From Methylobacterium sp. CB376 (GTDB lineage: Bacteria; Pseudomonadota; Alphaproteobacteria; Rhizobiales; Beijerinckiaceae), in the NCBI RefSeq assembly GCF_029714205.1, contig NZ_CP121648.1:4601001-4665000 (forward strand): a DNA stretch of 64,000 bases. The letters run 5' to 3'. The first letter of the stretch is position 1. Every line of letters begins with the position of its first letter. Below the pieces are notes generated by a model, which saw only the letters and a list, made by a program, of their open reading frames with translations, made no database searches and was not told where the DNA came from. Made by a program: the position numbers and the translations under genes. This document shows, piece after piece, positions 23,299 to 30,627 of this stretch.

Positions 23299-23774
23299 GA
23301 CGGCCTCCGCATCAGGACCGCGCCGGGGACGTAGGTCGCGCTGCAATCGAGCACCGGCCGGAAGCCGCGGCGGCCCCAGAAGCGGGCGGCGACCGGGTCG
23401 AGGGCGACGAGCGAGCCGGACCGGAACAGGGCCGCCCAGGCGAGGAAACGCCGGATCGCGACGTCGGCCAGCCCGCGCCCGCGGGCCTCCGGGACGAGGG
23501 CGAGGTCGTGAAGCCACAGCGTCTCAGGCTGCGGCGGGGCGTCCAGCTCCGCGGTCAGGGGCGGCGCGGAGAGGTCCCAGGGGTGCGCGAGCAGGTAGCC
23601 GTAGACCCGGGCGCCCGGGGGGGCGACCAGGACGAGGCCCGTCCCGATCTGCCGGCGCGCCGCGAGGGCGTCGATGTCCTCCCAGAGCTGGGAGGGGTAG
23701 ACTTCGGCCGCGAGCGCGGCGACTGCGGGGACGTCGGCGTGAAGCATCCCGCGCCAGTAGAAGGAGGCGGTCAC
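23295..23774 (-). CDS. Phage-encoded GNAT-family N-acetyltransferase
   Basis: The start is GTG 23774, which overlaps the upstream stop by GTGA. The 159-residue product has the GNAT fold: MTASFYWRGMLHADVPAVAALA as strand 1 and helix 1, YGYLLAHPWDL, the acetyl-CoA pyrophosphate loop in VPEARGRGLADVAI (R-x-x-G-x-G/A), and RFWGRRGFRPV near the end, a classic GNAT C-terminal motif. Target unknown: phage GNATs acetylate host proteins, toxins or small molecules. It sits in the cargo chain, not in the structural genes. Confidence 0.8.
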   Translation of the reverse strand: MTASFYWRGMLHADVPAVAALAAEVYPSQLWEDIDALAARRQIGTGLVLVAPPGARVYGYLLAHPWDLSAPPLTAELDAPPQPETLWLHDLALVPEARGRGLADVAIRRFLAWAALFRSGSLVALDPVAARFWGRRGFRPVLDCSATYVPGAVLMRRPS

Positions 23775-24052
23775 TCGCCCGCCTCCCCGTCTTTGGGAAC
23801 GAGCGACAGGTGCGGCCGCTTCCTGGCCGGGGTCAGGGCGTCCGCCTCGTAGACCGCGAAAGCCGGTATCGGGCCCGGCCGCGGGCCGGTCAGGATGCCG
23901 ATCGCCTCCGCGAGTGCGGACAGGACCAGCCCCCGCTCCTCTGTCCCCGGGCAGAGAACGCATCCCATGCCCTGATCGTCCAGGGGGCCCAGGACCATCG
24001 CATCCTTGCCCTCGACCTGAACGGTGACGGTTACGGCGGTGTAGAGGCCCAC
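23771..24052 (-). CDS. Hypothetical phage protein, 93 aa
   Basis: Starts at ATG 24052, overlaps the GNAT start by 4 bases. MGLYTAVTVTVQVEGKD and VLSALAEAIGILTGPRPG look like a small alpha/beta protein. It has two Cys (CVLCPGTEE) spaced CxxC. Function unknown. Confidence 0.5.
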   Translation of the reverse strand: MGLYTAVTVTVQVEGKDAMVLGPLDDQGMGCVLCPGTEERGLVLSALAEAIGILTGPRPGPIPAFAVYEADALTPARKRPHLSLVPKDGEAGE

Positions 24053-24183
24053 GGGCTGGTCCCTCGTGATGGCGCCGCTGTTCGCCCGGCCCGCCCGAGG
24101 GCGATCCGTGGACGGGCGGGGCTTCGCGACGGGCCGGCGCCATGCGCCTTCCGCCGCTCGCGGCTCTCCCCGCTGGTATCTCG

Positions 24184-24516
24184 TTAGACGCTGGTCCGGG
24201 TGCCCCGGCGCCGCCCCTTCAAGGGGCGCGCCGCGTCGAGGTGGCCCGGGCGGACGCTATAGTCGCCGCTCGCGTGGCGCTGGAGCGTGTCCCCCGGGTG
24301 AAGGACAAGGCGCCGGTCGAGCAGGTGGACGATCAGCTGCCGGCCCTCGCTGCCGGCCCAATTGAGGGCGCAGACCCAGGGGTCGCGCTCCCGTTCGGGC
24401 AGCCGGCCGGTGAACGTCCAGGCGCCTACGACATCGGCACCGAGAGGGCGAGGCGGAGGAGGAGCGCAATCGCGGCCCCGGCCGAGACGAGAGCGAGGCT
24501 GACGATCAGCAGGCAT
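24184..24516 (-). CDS. Hypothetical phage protein, start uncertain
   Basis: Only the last 80 residues (from WTFTGRLPERERDPWVC) look like a folded protein: ALNWAGSEGRQLIVHLLDRRLV and TLQRHASGDYSVRPGHL. The frame has a 110-codon span to ATG 24516, but the first 30 codons overlap the small membrane gene upstream and look non-coding. No clear ATG or GTG lies between, so a CTG or a sequencing-level change is possible. Function unknown. Confidence 0.35.
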   Translation of the reverse strand: MPADRQPRSRLGRGRDCAPPPPRPLGADVVGAWTFTGRLPERERDPWVCALNWAGSEGRQLIVHLLDRRLVLHPGDTLQRHASGDYSVRPGHLDAARPLKGRRRGTRTSV

Positions 24517-24542
24517 GACGTGGCGTCGTCCATCTCGGGCAT
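24426..24542 (-). CDS. Micro-membrane protein, 38 aa
   Basis: ATG 24542 is preceded by GGAGG four bases upstream, a strong ribosome-binding site. Product MPEMDDATSCLLIVSLALVS and so on: acidic start, then one strongly hydrophobic helix (about residues 9-33). An ATG at 24593 would add 17 residues. No family recognised. Confidence 0.55.
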   Translation of the reverse strand: MPEMDDATSCLLIVSLALVSAGAAIALLLRLALSVPMS

Positions 24543-24630
24543 GGCGCCTCCGGGCGATCGTTCGCGAGGCCCGGCCGCGGCACCGCTGCTCATGGCCGGG
24601 CCTCGCTGGCGGGTGGAACGGCCCGCCGTC

Positions 24631-24909
24631 TCAGGGGGCCGCGAGGATCAGCGCTTGCACGCGCCGGTACTCGGTGGCCGCGTTCACGAACAGGACCCCG
24701 ATCAGGCCGAGCCAGACGACGGTCGCAGCCACCAGGAGCGAGTAGAGCAGCCTGGCGCGGAGCGCGCGGTCCCAGGACGGGCGCCGGGCGACGCCGTAGT
24801 GGGTCACCGACTGCCCGTCTCCGAGGTAGGTGTCCCGGGCGTGGAGCCCGAGGCCGATACAGCCGAGGGCGTCGTGGATCAGGAAGGCAACGGCGAGGGG
24901 GAGACGCAC
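24631..24909 (-). CDS. Hypothetical membrane protein, 92 aa
   Basis: Two hydrophobic stretches are visible: residues 1-22 (MRLPLAVAFLIHDALGCIG and following) and a stronger one at about residues 57-76 (LLVAATVVWLGLIGVLFVNA). Between them is a hydrophilic part with ARDTYLGDGQSVTHYG. A holin-like role was considered, but no neighbouring endolysin was seen. Function unknown. Confidence 0.5.
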   Translation of the reverse strand: MRLPLAVAFLIHDALGCIGLGLHARDTYLGDGQSVTHYGVARRPSWDRALRARLLYSLLVAATVVWLGLIGVLFVNAATEYRRVQALILAAP

Positions 24910-25174
24910 GGGGCAACCTCCGGGGGGACGTAGGCCGGCGCCCGGGCGGCGAGCGGCTCGCCGCGCGCCAGGGCGAGGGTCGCGCGGAGCGCGCGGACCT
25001 CTTCGAGGACGACGGTGAGCTGGGCGTGCTGCGGGGACGCGGGAGGGAGGTGAGGCGCGCGGTCAGCAGGCGCTCCGTCATCTCCCCGAGCTGCATGATG
25101 ACCTCGGTCAGGCCGTCCGCGTCCAGCTCGACCTCCTGCGCCCCGGGCGCGTCGTCGTCCGTAAGGTCAACCAT
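24879..25174 (-). pseudogene. Phage gene with probable frameshift
   Basis: The frame starts at ATG 25174 (MVDLTDDDAPGAQEVEL) and reads well to TERLLTARLTSLP (about residue 45), then turns into Arg/Ser/Pro noise. The -1 frame relative to it continues as QLTVVLEEVRALRATLALARG, a clean helix, and stops at 24879. The switch lies in a GGGAGGGAGG repeat on the plus strand (about 25031-25040), so a one-base insertion or a real slip is likely. The unshifted frame would give a dubious tail. Confidence 0.45.
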
Positions 25175-25430
25175 CGTGCGGCGCATTGGCGATGTCCTCC
25201 CCGGAGACGAGCGGCTTGTACCGGCGGTCGTGGACCGAGACCTCGATCGCGGAATGCCCGCGGACGAGGAAGCGCCGGAACTCCAGGACCGCCTTCCCGT
25301 GGACGCGGCTCGCGTGAAGGACGACCTCGCCGCTCCGGGTCAGGGACACCTCGACCTCCAGCTCGCTCCCGGCCGCCTCGGCGGCACGAAGGAACAGCTC
25401 GAAGGCGCTCAGGGCGAAAGGGGCGGTCAT
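25167..25430 (-). CDS. Hypothetical phage protein, 87 aa
   Basis: The start is ATG 25430. MTAPFALSAFELFLRAAEAAG, then SLTRSGEVVLHASRVHGKAVLEFRRFL (quoted in part) and a SVHDRRYKPLVSGED end. It is helical, then beta-rich, and its stop overlaps the next gene by 8 bases. I recognise no family. Confidence 0.5.
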   Translation of the reverse strand: MTAPFALSAFELFLRAAEAAGSELEVEVSLTRSGEVVLHASRVHGKAVLEFRRFLVRGHSAIEVSVHDRRYKPLVSGEDIANAPHDG

Positions 25431-25537
25431 GGCTGGTCCGGGTCCTCTGATCCTGGTCTGGTGCGCCCCGGTGCTGTGCGGGGAGGCCGGGGCGCACCTA
25501 CTCGCGATCTGCCGGGACCAGACAGCGGGGCGAGGTC

Positions 25538-25678
25538 TCAGTCCGCGAGGGCGGCGACGAGCAGGATTGAGCCGTCGACCGCGATGGCGGCGAGGGCGAT
25601 GGCGTAACCTGCGACCAGCGCGCCAGCCGTGAGGACGGTCAGGAGCGCGGATCGCAGGAGGCGCAGCGGCTATCTCAT
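25538..25678 (-). pseudogene. Micro-membrane protein with in-frame amber at codon 3
   Basis: ATG 25678, AGA, then TAG (25672-25670), then an open frame of 43 codons: PLRLLRSALLTVLTAGALVA and GYAIALAAIAVDGSILLVAALAD, which forms a hydrophobic hairpin of two helices. Without the amber codon this would be a plausible 46-residue membrane protein. No other ATG, GTG or TTG lies in the frame until it ends. It is therefore a mutated gene, or one read by suppression. Confidence 0.4.
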
Positions 25679-25692
25679 CGGCGGCTGGTGCA

Positions 25693-25866
25693 TCAGCCCT
25701 TGGCGGGTAGAGGCTTCGGCAGCCGGGTTGAGAAGCGACCGACGAGGCACTCGTCGAGGTCGGGCGCGGACCGCTCGGCAGGGATACGGGACTTGAGACG
25801 GTCTCGAGCCAGTTGGGATATCGAGACGCGCGGGCTCACACCCTGGCTGAGCGCTTGGTGTTTCAT
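25693..25866 (-). CDS. Small hypothetical protein, 57 aa
   Basis: ATG 25866 starts MKHQALSQGVSPRVSIS; the frame extends to ATG 25926 but the shorter form looks better. Polar and basic (QLARDRLKSRIPAERSAP), with a DECLVGRFSTR end. Could be a small regulator or the first gene of the phage operon; unproven. Confidence 0.35.
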   Translation of the reverse strand: MKHQALSQGVSPRVSISQLARDRLKSRIPAERSAPDLDECLVGRFSTRLPKPLPAKG

Positions 25867-26099
25867 CAGGGCACCGAGGAAAGAAGGAAGCCGTCCCGAG
25901 CGATGCCATGGGTGGCCGCATCGCATGCTCGCGCGCTCCTCAAGGGAGCGCGATCACGGCGATCCTGACCTGGGGCATCTGGTCGGAAGTGGTGGGAAGG
26001 CGCTGGCGATTTCGCACAAGCCGAGCCGTAACTCGGGCGGGAGAAAGCCCAAAAATGGGTCGGGCGGCAAGAGCTACGTTTTTGGAAATGCCGAAATTT

Positions 26100-26121
26100 G
26101 CGTTATGAAATTTTGTAACGC
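26100..26121. promoter_or_regulatory. Operator-like dyad, site 1
   Basis: GCGTTA (26100-26105) and TAACGC (26116-26121) form a perfect 6-bp inverted repeat with a 10-bp AT-rich spacer. A second copy with the same spacing lies 106 bases away. The surroundings are AT-rich for this genome and hold no convincing gene. Confidence 0.5.
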
Positions 26122-26205
26122 CGTACATCGCTGATTTTGTCAATTTTCTCAGAGGTTTGAACGCGATTGCGGACGCGATTTCCATAAAGGCAAATGCACA
26201 GAAAG

Positions 26206-26227
26206 TCGTTACGTCGATTTGTAACGC
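26206..26227. promoter_or_regulatory. Operator-like dyad, site 2
   Basis: CGTTAC (26207-26212) and GTAACG (26221-26226), same 22-bp frame as site 1: the right half ATTTTGTAACGC/GATTTGTAACGC is almost identical, so both look like sites of one dimeric DNA-binding protein. Confidence 0.5.
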
Positions 26228-26337
26228 AGTATGTTTTTTGGCGCGGCGGCAGCGGTTTCGCGGGGGGGGGCGGCATACGGCTTGATTCGGCTTGGGCTCG
26301 GCGTCGGCACATCGCATGGTGCGCGCATGACTCACTT

Positions 26338-26372
26338 GCCCGGCCGCGCCTGAGCGGCCGGGCTTTTTCTTC
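26338..26372 (+). terminator. Rho-independent terminator (plus strand)
   Basis: A perfect 10-bp stem GCCCGGCCGC/GCGGCCGGGC (26338-26347, 26354-26363), loop of 6, then TTTTTCTTC. It directs termination of rightward transcription, though I see no clear rightward gene in the 400 bases before it, so a small RNA or a lost gene may have ended here. The IS630 element starts 7 bases further on. Confidence 0.8.
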
Positions 26373-26391
26373 AGCTTAGAGCATTTTCGGT

Positions 26392-26958
26392 TTAATCTGG
26401 ATCATAGCCTGCCGCGGCGAAGAAGTTGGCGCACTCGTCGGGCGTGACGGTGTCGACGAGCCTCCCGATGGCCGACCAGAGCCCCTCGACGGTGCGCTCG
26501 GCGGCCTTGCGCAGGAGCGCCTTGAGCTTGGAGAAGGCCATCTCGATCGGGTTGAACTCGGGCGAGTAGGGCGGAAGGAAAAGCAACCGCGCACCCGCCG
26601 CTTCGATGGCGGCGCGCACGGCTGGCCCTTTGTGGCTGCCCAGGTTGTCCATCACGACGATGTCGCCGGGCTCGAGTTCAGGCACCAGCACGTGCGCGAC
26701 ATAAGCCTGGAAGGCGTCGCGGTTGATCGGACCGTCCAGCACGAAGGGTGCGGTGATCCCAGACAGGCGCAGACCCGCCACGAAGGTGGTCGTTTTCCAG
26801 TGACCGAGTGGCACGGGCGAGCGCAGTCGCTCGCCGCGCGGCGCGCGCCCACGCAGGCGGGCCATGTTGGTCGAGATCCAGGTCTCGTCGAGGAGCACGA
26901 GGCGCGCCGGGTCGAGATCGGGCTGGCCCTCGAACCACGCCTCGCGCGCCTCTCTCAC
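26392..26958 (-). CDS. IS630 transposase, DDE catalytic frame
   Basis: Residues visible: VLLDETWISTN (first D), VVMDNLGSHKG (second D), PPYSPEFNPIEMAFSKLK (E), the complete DDE triad of Tc1/mariner-type IS630. The 188-aa product overlaps the end of the N-terminal frame by 4 bases. With the frameshift the joined protein is about 330 residues. The element looks intact. Confidence 0.85.
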   Translation of the reverse strand: MREAREAWFEGQPDLDPARLVLLDETWISTNMARLRGRAPRGERLRSPVPLGHWKTTTFVAGLRLSGITAPFVLDGPINRDAFQAYVAHVLVPELEPGDIVVMDNLGSHKGPAVRAAIEAAGARLLFLPPYSPEFNPIEMAFSKLKALLRKAAERTVEGLWSAIGRLVDTVTPDECANFFAAAGYDPD

Positions 26959-27335
26959 GTCCGGGCGATCCTGCTCGGCGGCGTGGGCTGTCTTTTTCTG
27001 TACGTCAGGTCACGCTCATCGAGAAAGCTCCACAGCGTGCCCAGCCCCACCGTGAGATCCCGCTCATCCCACAGCCGGGCGCGCATCTCTTCCAGCGTGA
27101 TGTCGTCGGTCTGTGCGATCAGGGCGCGCAGAAAGGCCTCGTGCGGATCAAGCTTCGAGCGGCGCGCCCGGCCCTGCGGACGCGCCGCCACCGTTCCGGT
27201 GGCCGTGAGGGCGGCCATCCAGCGGATCGAGGTCGCGATCCCGACCCCGAAGCGCGCCGCCGCCTGCCGACAGGAGGCCGCCGCAGCGGCATCCACCACG
27301 CGCTCACGCAGGTCCTGGCTGTAGGGTCGGCCCAT
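26955..27335 (-). CDS. IS630 transposase, N-terminal frame
   Basis: 126 residues with a helix-turn-helix: MGRPYSQDLRERVVDAAAAA, QAAARFGVGIATSIRWM, then a second HTH-like LEEMRARLWDERDL. The frame ends at 26955 shortly after TYRKRQP; the DDE part continues in the -1 frame, which starts from the run GAAAAAG (Lys codons, about 26995-27001). A frameshift at such a run is the usual way for two-frame IS630 elements to make full transposase. Confidence 0.82.
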   Translation of the reverse strand: MGRPYSQDLRERVVDAAAAASCRQAAARFGVGIATSIRWMAALTATGTVAARPQGRARRSKLDPHEAFLRALIAQTDDITLEEMRARLWDERDLTVGLGTLWSFLDERDLTYRKRQPTPPSRIART

Positions 27336-27514
27336 GCATCGCTCCTCGTTCAGAGCGGTCAGTGAATCACCCCGAACTCGATCCGCAAACCCCGCGGTGA
27401 CTCAGACCAAACCGAAAAAGCTCTAGCGTTACAGTTGCATTTTCTGGCGTGTCGACCGGCGCTTTGTGTGGCTGGGCTTATCGCGTCCCGCGCTCCACCT
27501 CGTCGCCGACAAGG

Positions 27515-28231
27515 TCAGCGGGCTCGTGCACCGCCCCGAACCCCCTGGGTAATTACGAGGGCGCGGTTGTTTCCTTCGTTGACCGACCCGTCCAGGAGGG
27601 CGATCTTTCGATCGAACAGCGCGACCAGAGTATCGATTGCCGCAGCGCGTTCGTCGTTGGCAAGCTGTGCGGCCAAGCGCTTCACGACGTCAATGATCGT
27701 CCCTTGGTCTTTGGTTCGTTCGAGACCGAGCTCACGAATATATGCCGTATGGTCGCAAAACAGTTCATTATGCCGGACAAGTTTGCGATTTTCGGACATG
27801 CGCGCAATTCGTCCATAGACATTCTCAATGAACCGTGCACTGGACTGTGTTGCTTCGGCTTCTCCGGTGGATTCGGGTGCGTCGAACAGAGAGGGCGGGT
27901 CGAGCCCTTCGCCCGCAAAGGGCAAAGCACCCGACTCGATCGCATATTTCAGGTGAAGCAACTCCAGATTATAGTGGTCCATGAAATTAGAGGTCGTCAG
28001 TACTCTGGTGAAGTAGCCAATATTTGGAGTATAGTCGATAAAATCTTGTTGATTGAGCTTGATCAACGCATCTCGGATAGGCGTTATCCCGAGGGAGTGG
28101 TGCTTCCGGCGAAGCTCGTCAGTTTTGAGCTGACTGCACACACCAAAACGATTGTAGATGATTTCGCGTTTAATAGTTGCATAAGCTCTTTCTGCGGCCG
28201 AGCCGTCTCTTGCGTCCATCTTGTCATCCAC
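27515..28231 (-). CDS. GntR-family transcriptional regulator (FCD/FadR type)
   Basis: The 238-residue product has an N-terminal winged HTH: AYATIKREIIYNRFGV, LKTDELRRKHHSLGITPIRDAL, NQQDFIDYTPNIGYFT. The second half is helical, with the HNELFCDHTAYIREL pattern of ligand-binding FCD domains, which hold a metal and an organic acid. The DNA has lower GC than the phage or flagellar genes, suggesting acquisition with the IS block. It probably regulates a neighbouring transport or catabolic gene set that is now missing or beyond the IS cluster. A 48-aa gene lies upstream on the same strand. Confidence 0.75.
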   Translation of the reverse strand: MDDKMDARDGSAAERAYATIKREIIYNRFGVCSQLKTDELRRKHHSLGITPIRDALIKLNQQDFIDYTPNIGYFTRVLTTSNFMDHYNLELLHLKYAIESGALPFAGEGLDPPSLFDAPESTGEAEATQSSARFIENVYGRIARMSENRKLVRHNELFCDHTAYIRELGLERTKDQGTIIDVVKRLAAQLANDERAAAIDTLVALFDRKIALLDGSVNEGNNRALVITQGVRGGARAR

Positions 28232-28299
28232 GCTGTTCGTGCACTTGAGCCAACCGTCACTGAAACCCGCTCGCGGGGACAGTTCGACGGGTCCGTAGA

Positions 28300-28446
28300 T
28301 CAGTCCCGCTCTTCATCAGGCGATGGCGCACCCGCCGGGTCGGCGGGGTCCATCTTTTCGCGATCTGCGCAGGCCCTCGGCACCGGCGCCTCTTGAGCAG
28401 AGGCAGGACCGCACGACAGGCCGATGGCATTTCCGGCAGGCTTCAT
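28300..28446 (-). CDS. Small hypothetical protein, 48 aa
   Basis: ATG 28446 has GGAG seven bases upstream and a clean frame to TGA 28300: MKPAGNAIGLSCGPASAQE and a polar C-terminus with ADREKMDPADPAGAPSPDE. It has two Cys. It lies 68 bases upstream of the GntR gene, on the same strand. Function unknown. Confidence 0.4.
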   Translation of the reverse strand: MKPAGNAIGLSCGPASAQEAPVPRACADREKMDPADPAGAPSPDEERD

Positions 28447-28619
28447 GGCTATCTCCGGTCATGGGAGGAGGCCCTGATTGGTGGACGTTGGATGCGCTAA
28501 TTTAGTTAACAAAAAATTGCGAGTCACAATTCTCTCTCAAACCCCCTCGTGCTCGGCCGCGGCGTTGCAAGGGGGGAATGAAAGCCTCATTCAAACGGAA
28601 GAACCGAGTGCCCGCCTGC

Positions 28620-28707
28620 CCTTGCCGCTTTTTCCGTCTGCGGCAAAATGATATAATCTGTCAAAGTGGAGAGCCGAAAATGAAAGATTCGGTCAAACTG
28701 GAGAGCC
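28620..28707 (+). promoter_or_regulatory. Leader repeat, left copy (TTTTTCCG ... TCAAASTGGAGAGC)
   Basis: The sequence TTTTTCCG (28630-28637), an AT-rich stretch with ATATAAT, then TCAAAGTGGAGAGCC (28661-28675), then TCAAACTGGAGAGCC (28693-28707). The same TTTTTCCG-about 20 bp-TCAAACTGGAGAGC order is found upstream of the LacI gene at 33.15-33.19 kb. The box contains a GGAG that could serve as a ribosome-binding site. The IS5 element begins at 28708. Confidence 0.4.
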
Positions 28708-28741
28708 AGGGCGTCTCTGAAAAGGGGTTCACAGGGGCGGT

Positions 28742-29560
28742 GTGAGCGCCCATGTGGTCGGGATGCGACACTTTGAACTGACCGATGCGCAGTGGGAGCG
28801 GATCGCCCCGCTGCTACCGCCGCAGAAGCCGCGGACGGGCCGGCCTGCCGAGGATCACCGTCGGGTGCTCAACGGGCTTCTCTGGATCCTGCGCACGGGC
28901 GCCCCCTGGGAAGGTCTGCCGACCCGCTACGGGCCTGTCGGCACGGTGTCGAGCCGGTTGTACCGCTGGCGCAAGGCGGGTGTGTTCGACCGCGTGCTCC
29001 GGCGCTTGAAGGCGCAGGCGGATGCTCGCGGCGAACTCGACTGGGACCTGCACTTTGTGGACGCGACGGTGGTGCGCGCCCACCAGCACGCTGCCGGCGC
29101 ACGCCGGCTTGGCGCCCTCGGGGGTGAGGGCACGGTCGAGGGCATGGGCGAGGCGCTCGGGTGCAGCCAGGGCGGGTTCTCGACCAAGCTGCATCTGCGC
29201 GCTGAGGGGCATGGCAAGCCGATAGCGGCGGTCCTGACGGCTGGCGAACGCCACGAGCAGTTTGCGCTGGACGCGCTGGACGCGCTGATGGACAAGGGTG
29301 CTGTGCGGCGTCGGGGATGTAGCCGCCCCGCGCCTGCGTCCGCGCCGGGCGGCGGGAGACCGAGGCTACTCCAGCCCACCCGCCCGCCGCCGGCTCAAGC
29401 AGCGGCGGGTCGAGCCAGTCATCCCGACCCGCAGGGACCGGCCGCGTCAGCCCCACTTCGACACGGCCGCCTACCGGGAGCGCAACAAGGTCGAGCGGCT
29501 GATCAACCGGCTCAAGCAGTATCGCCGCATCGCGACCCGCTACGAGAAGCGGGCCGCCAA
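28742..29560 (+). pseudogene. IS5-family transposase, interrupted and frame-disrupted
   Basis: MRHFELTDAQWERIAPLLPP, GRPAEDHRRVLNGLLWILRTGAPW and FVDATVVRAHQHAAGA (first catalytic D) show an IS5-family DDE transposase. Around 29300-29335 the frame shifts by one, into RPRRAAGDRGYSS (second D) and NKVERLINRLKQYRRIATRYEK (E region). It is then cut at 29560 by the IS3 copy. The C-terminus NYLAIITL resumes at 32156. Inactive as it stands. Confidence 0.85.
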
Positions 29561-29612
29561 TGGTACTCCCCCGGTTTCACGGACACCTCTGATACGCTCT
29601 TAACGGGCGGGG

Positions 29613-30626
29613 ATGGCGCCGGATGGCGGAGACGAGACGGGAGTTACGCCCGAGTTCAAACGCGAAGCGGTCGCCTTGCTGGAGAGCAGTGGCCGATCGC
29701 AGATGCAGATCGCGGCCGAACTCGGGATCCAACCCTCCATGTTGCGGCAGTGGCGCACGGCGCTGCGCGAGGTCTCGCCTCGACCGCGGTCGGCAGGATC
29801 GGCGGGAGCGTCGCCCACGAGCCCCGTCGCATCCCCGGCAGATCAGGCGGCCGAGATCGCCCGCCTGCGGCGTGAGCTCGACCGGATGCCCATGGAGCGC
29901 GATGTCCAAAAAAGCGATCGGCACCTTCGCGGAGATGCCCAAGTGACGTTCGCCTTCGTCGAGCAGCATGCGCGCACCTGGCCGGTGCGTCTCATGTGCC
30001 GCGTGCTCGGAGTTCCCCCCAGCGGCTACTACGGCTGGCGATCACGCCCCGAGAGCGCCCGGTCGGCGTTCAACCGCCAGCTCCTAGAGGATATTCGGCG
30101 CATTCATGTCGGGCACCACAGGCGCAACGGCGCGCCTCGGATCCATGCTGCGCTGCGGGCCGAACGCCGATCGGCCAGCCGCGGGTGTGAGCGGGCGGGT
30201 AGAGCGCCTAATGCGCCGTTACGGCATCCGGGCCCTGGCGGGCCGCCGGTTCCGGCCCTGCACGACCGACAGCCGTCACGAGCTGCCGATCGCCCCGAAC
30301 CTCCTGAAGCACGACTTCTCGGCGGTGGGGCTCAACACGGTCTGGCTGGCGGACATCACCTACTTGCCGACCAGGGAAGGCTGGCTCTCCCTGGCTGCCG
30401 TGCTCGATCTCGCCACGCGCAAGATCGTCGGCTGGTCCATGCGCGATCACATGCGGACCGAGCTGACCTTGGCTGCTCTGCTGATGGCGGGCCAGCGACA
30501 GCGGCCAGCTGTCGGGCTCATCTGTCACTCGGACTGCGGCGCCAATACGCAGCCGAGGCCTATCGCAAGCAGCTCGCCGGCATGGGGGCGAGGCCATCCA
30601 TGAGCCGGACCGGCTGCTGTTACGAC
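29613..30626 (+). pseudogene. IS3 transposase orfA/orfB, decayed
   Basis: OrfA begins VTPEFKREAVALLESSGRS with the HTH IAAELGIQPSMLRQW, then the coiled coil AEIARLRRELDR. At a run of six A (about 29906) the frame slips to KKAIGTFAEMPK, the usual OrfA end. OrfB starts near GTG 29944 (TFAFVEQHARTWPVRLMCRVLGV), with a DDE core NTVWLADITYLPT. OrfB shifts frame near 30120-30160 and again near 30540. It is cut at about 30627 by the IS1111 element; the C-terminus resumes at 31936. Confidence 0.85.
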
Positions 30627-30627
30627 A

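Larger units (their letters stand above)
26379..27423 (-). mobile_element. IS630-family insertion sequence (TA target)
   Basis: The ends are inverted repeats: left TAGAGCATTTTCGGTTT, right (reverse) TAGAGCTTTTTCGGTTT. The element is bounded on both sides by TA (26377-26378 and 27424-27425), the typical IS630/mariner target duplication. Length about 1.05 kb, with the transposase on the minus strand in two overlapping frames. Confidence 0.88.

Noticed and set aside
24631..24909. Holin call for the 92-aa membrane protein
   Set aside because: No endolysin or spanin gene lies nearby and the second helix pattern is not specific.
20000..25700. Anti-CRISPR or toxin-antitoxin systems among the small cargo genes
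   Set aside because: Small size alone is not evidence. No antitoxin HTH or known toxin motif was seen in neighbouring pairs.
25940..26335. A 131-codon minus-strand frame in the AT-rich gap
   Set aside because: The frame has no coding-like composition and overlaps both dyads; I treat the gap as intergenic.
27424..27440. Third copy of the dyad motif (GCGTTAC right of the IS630 element)
   Set aside because: Only a half site; the second arm is missing.
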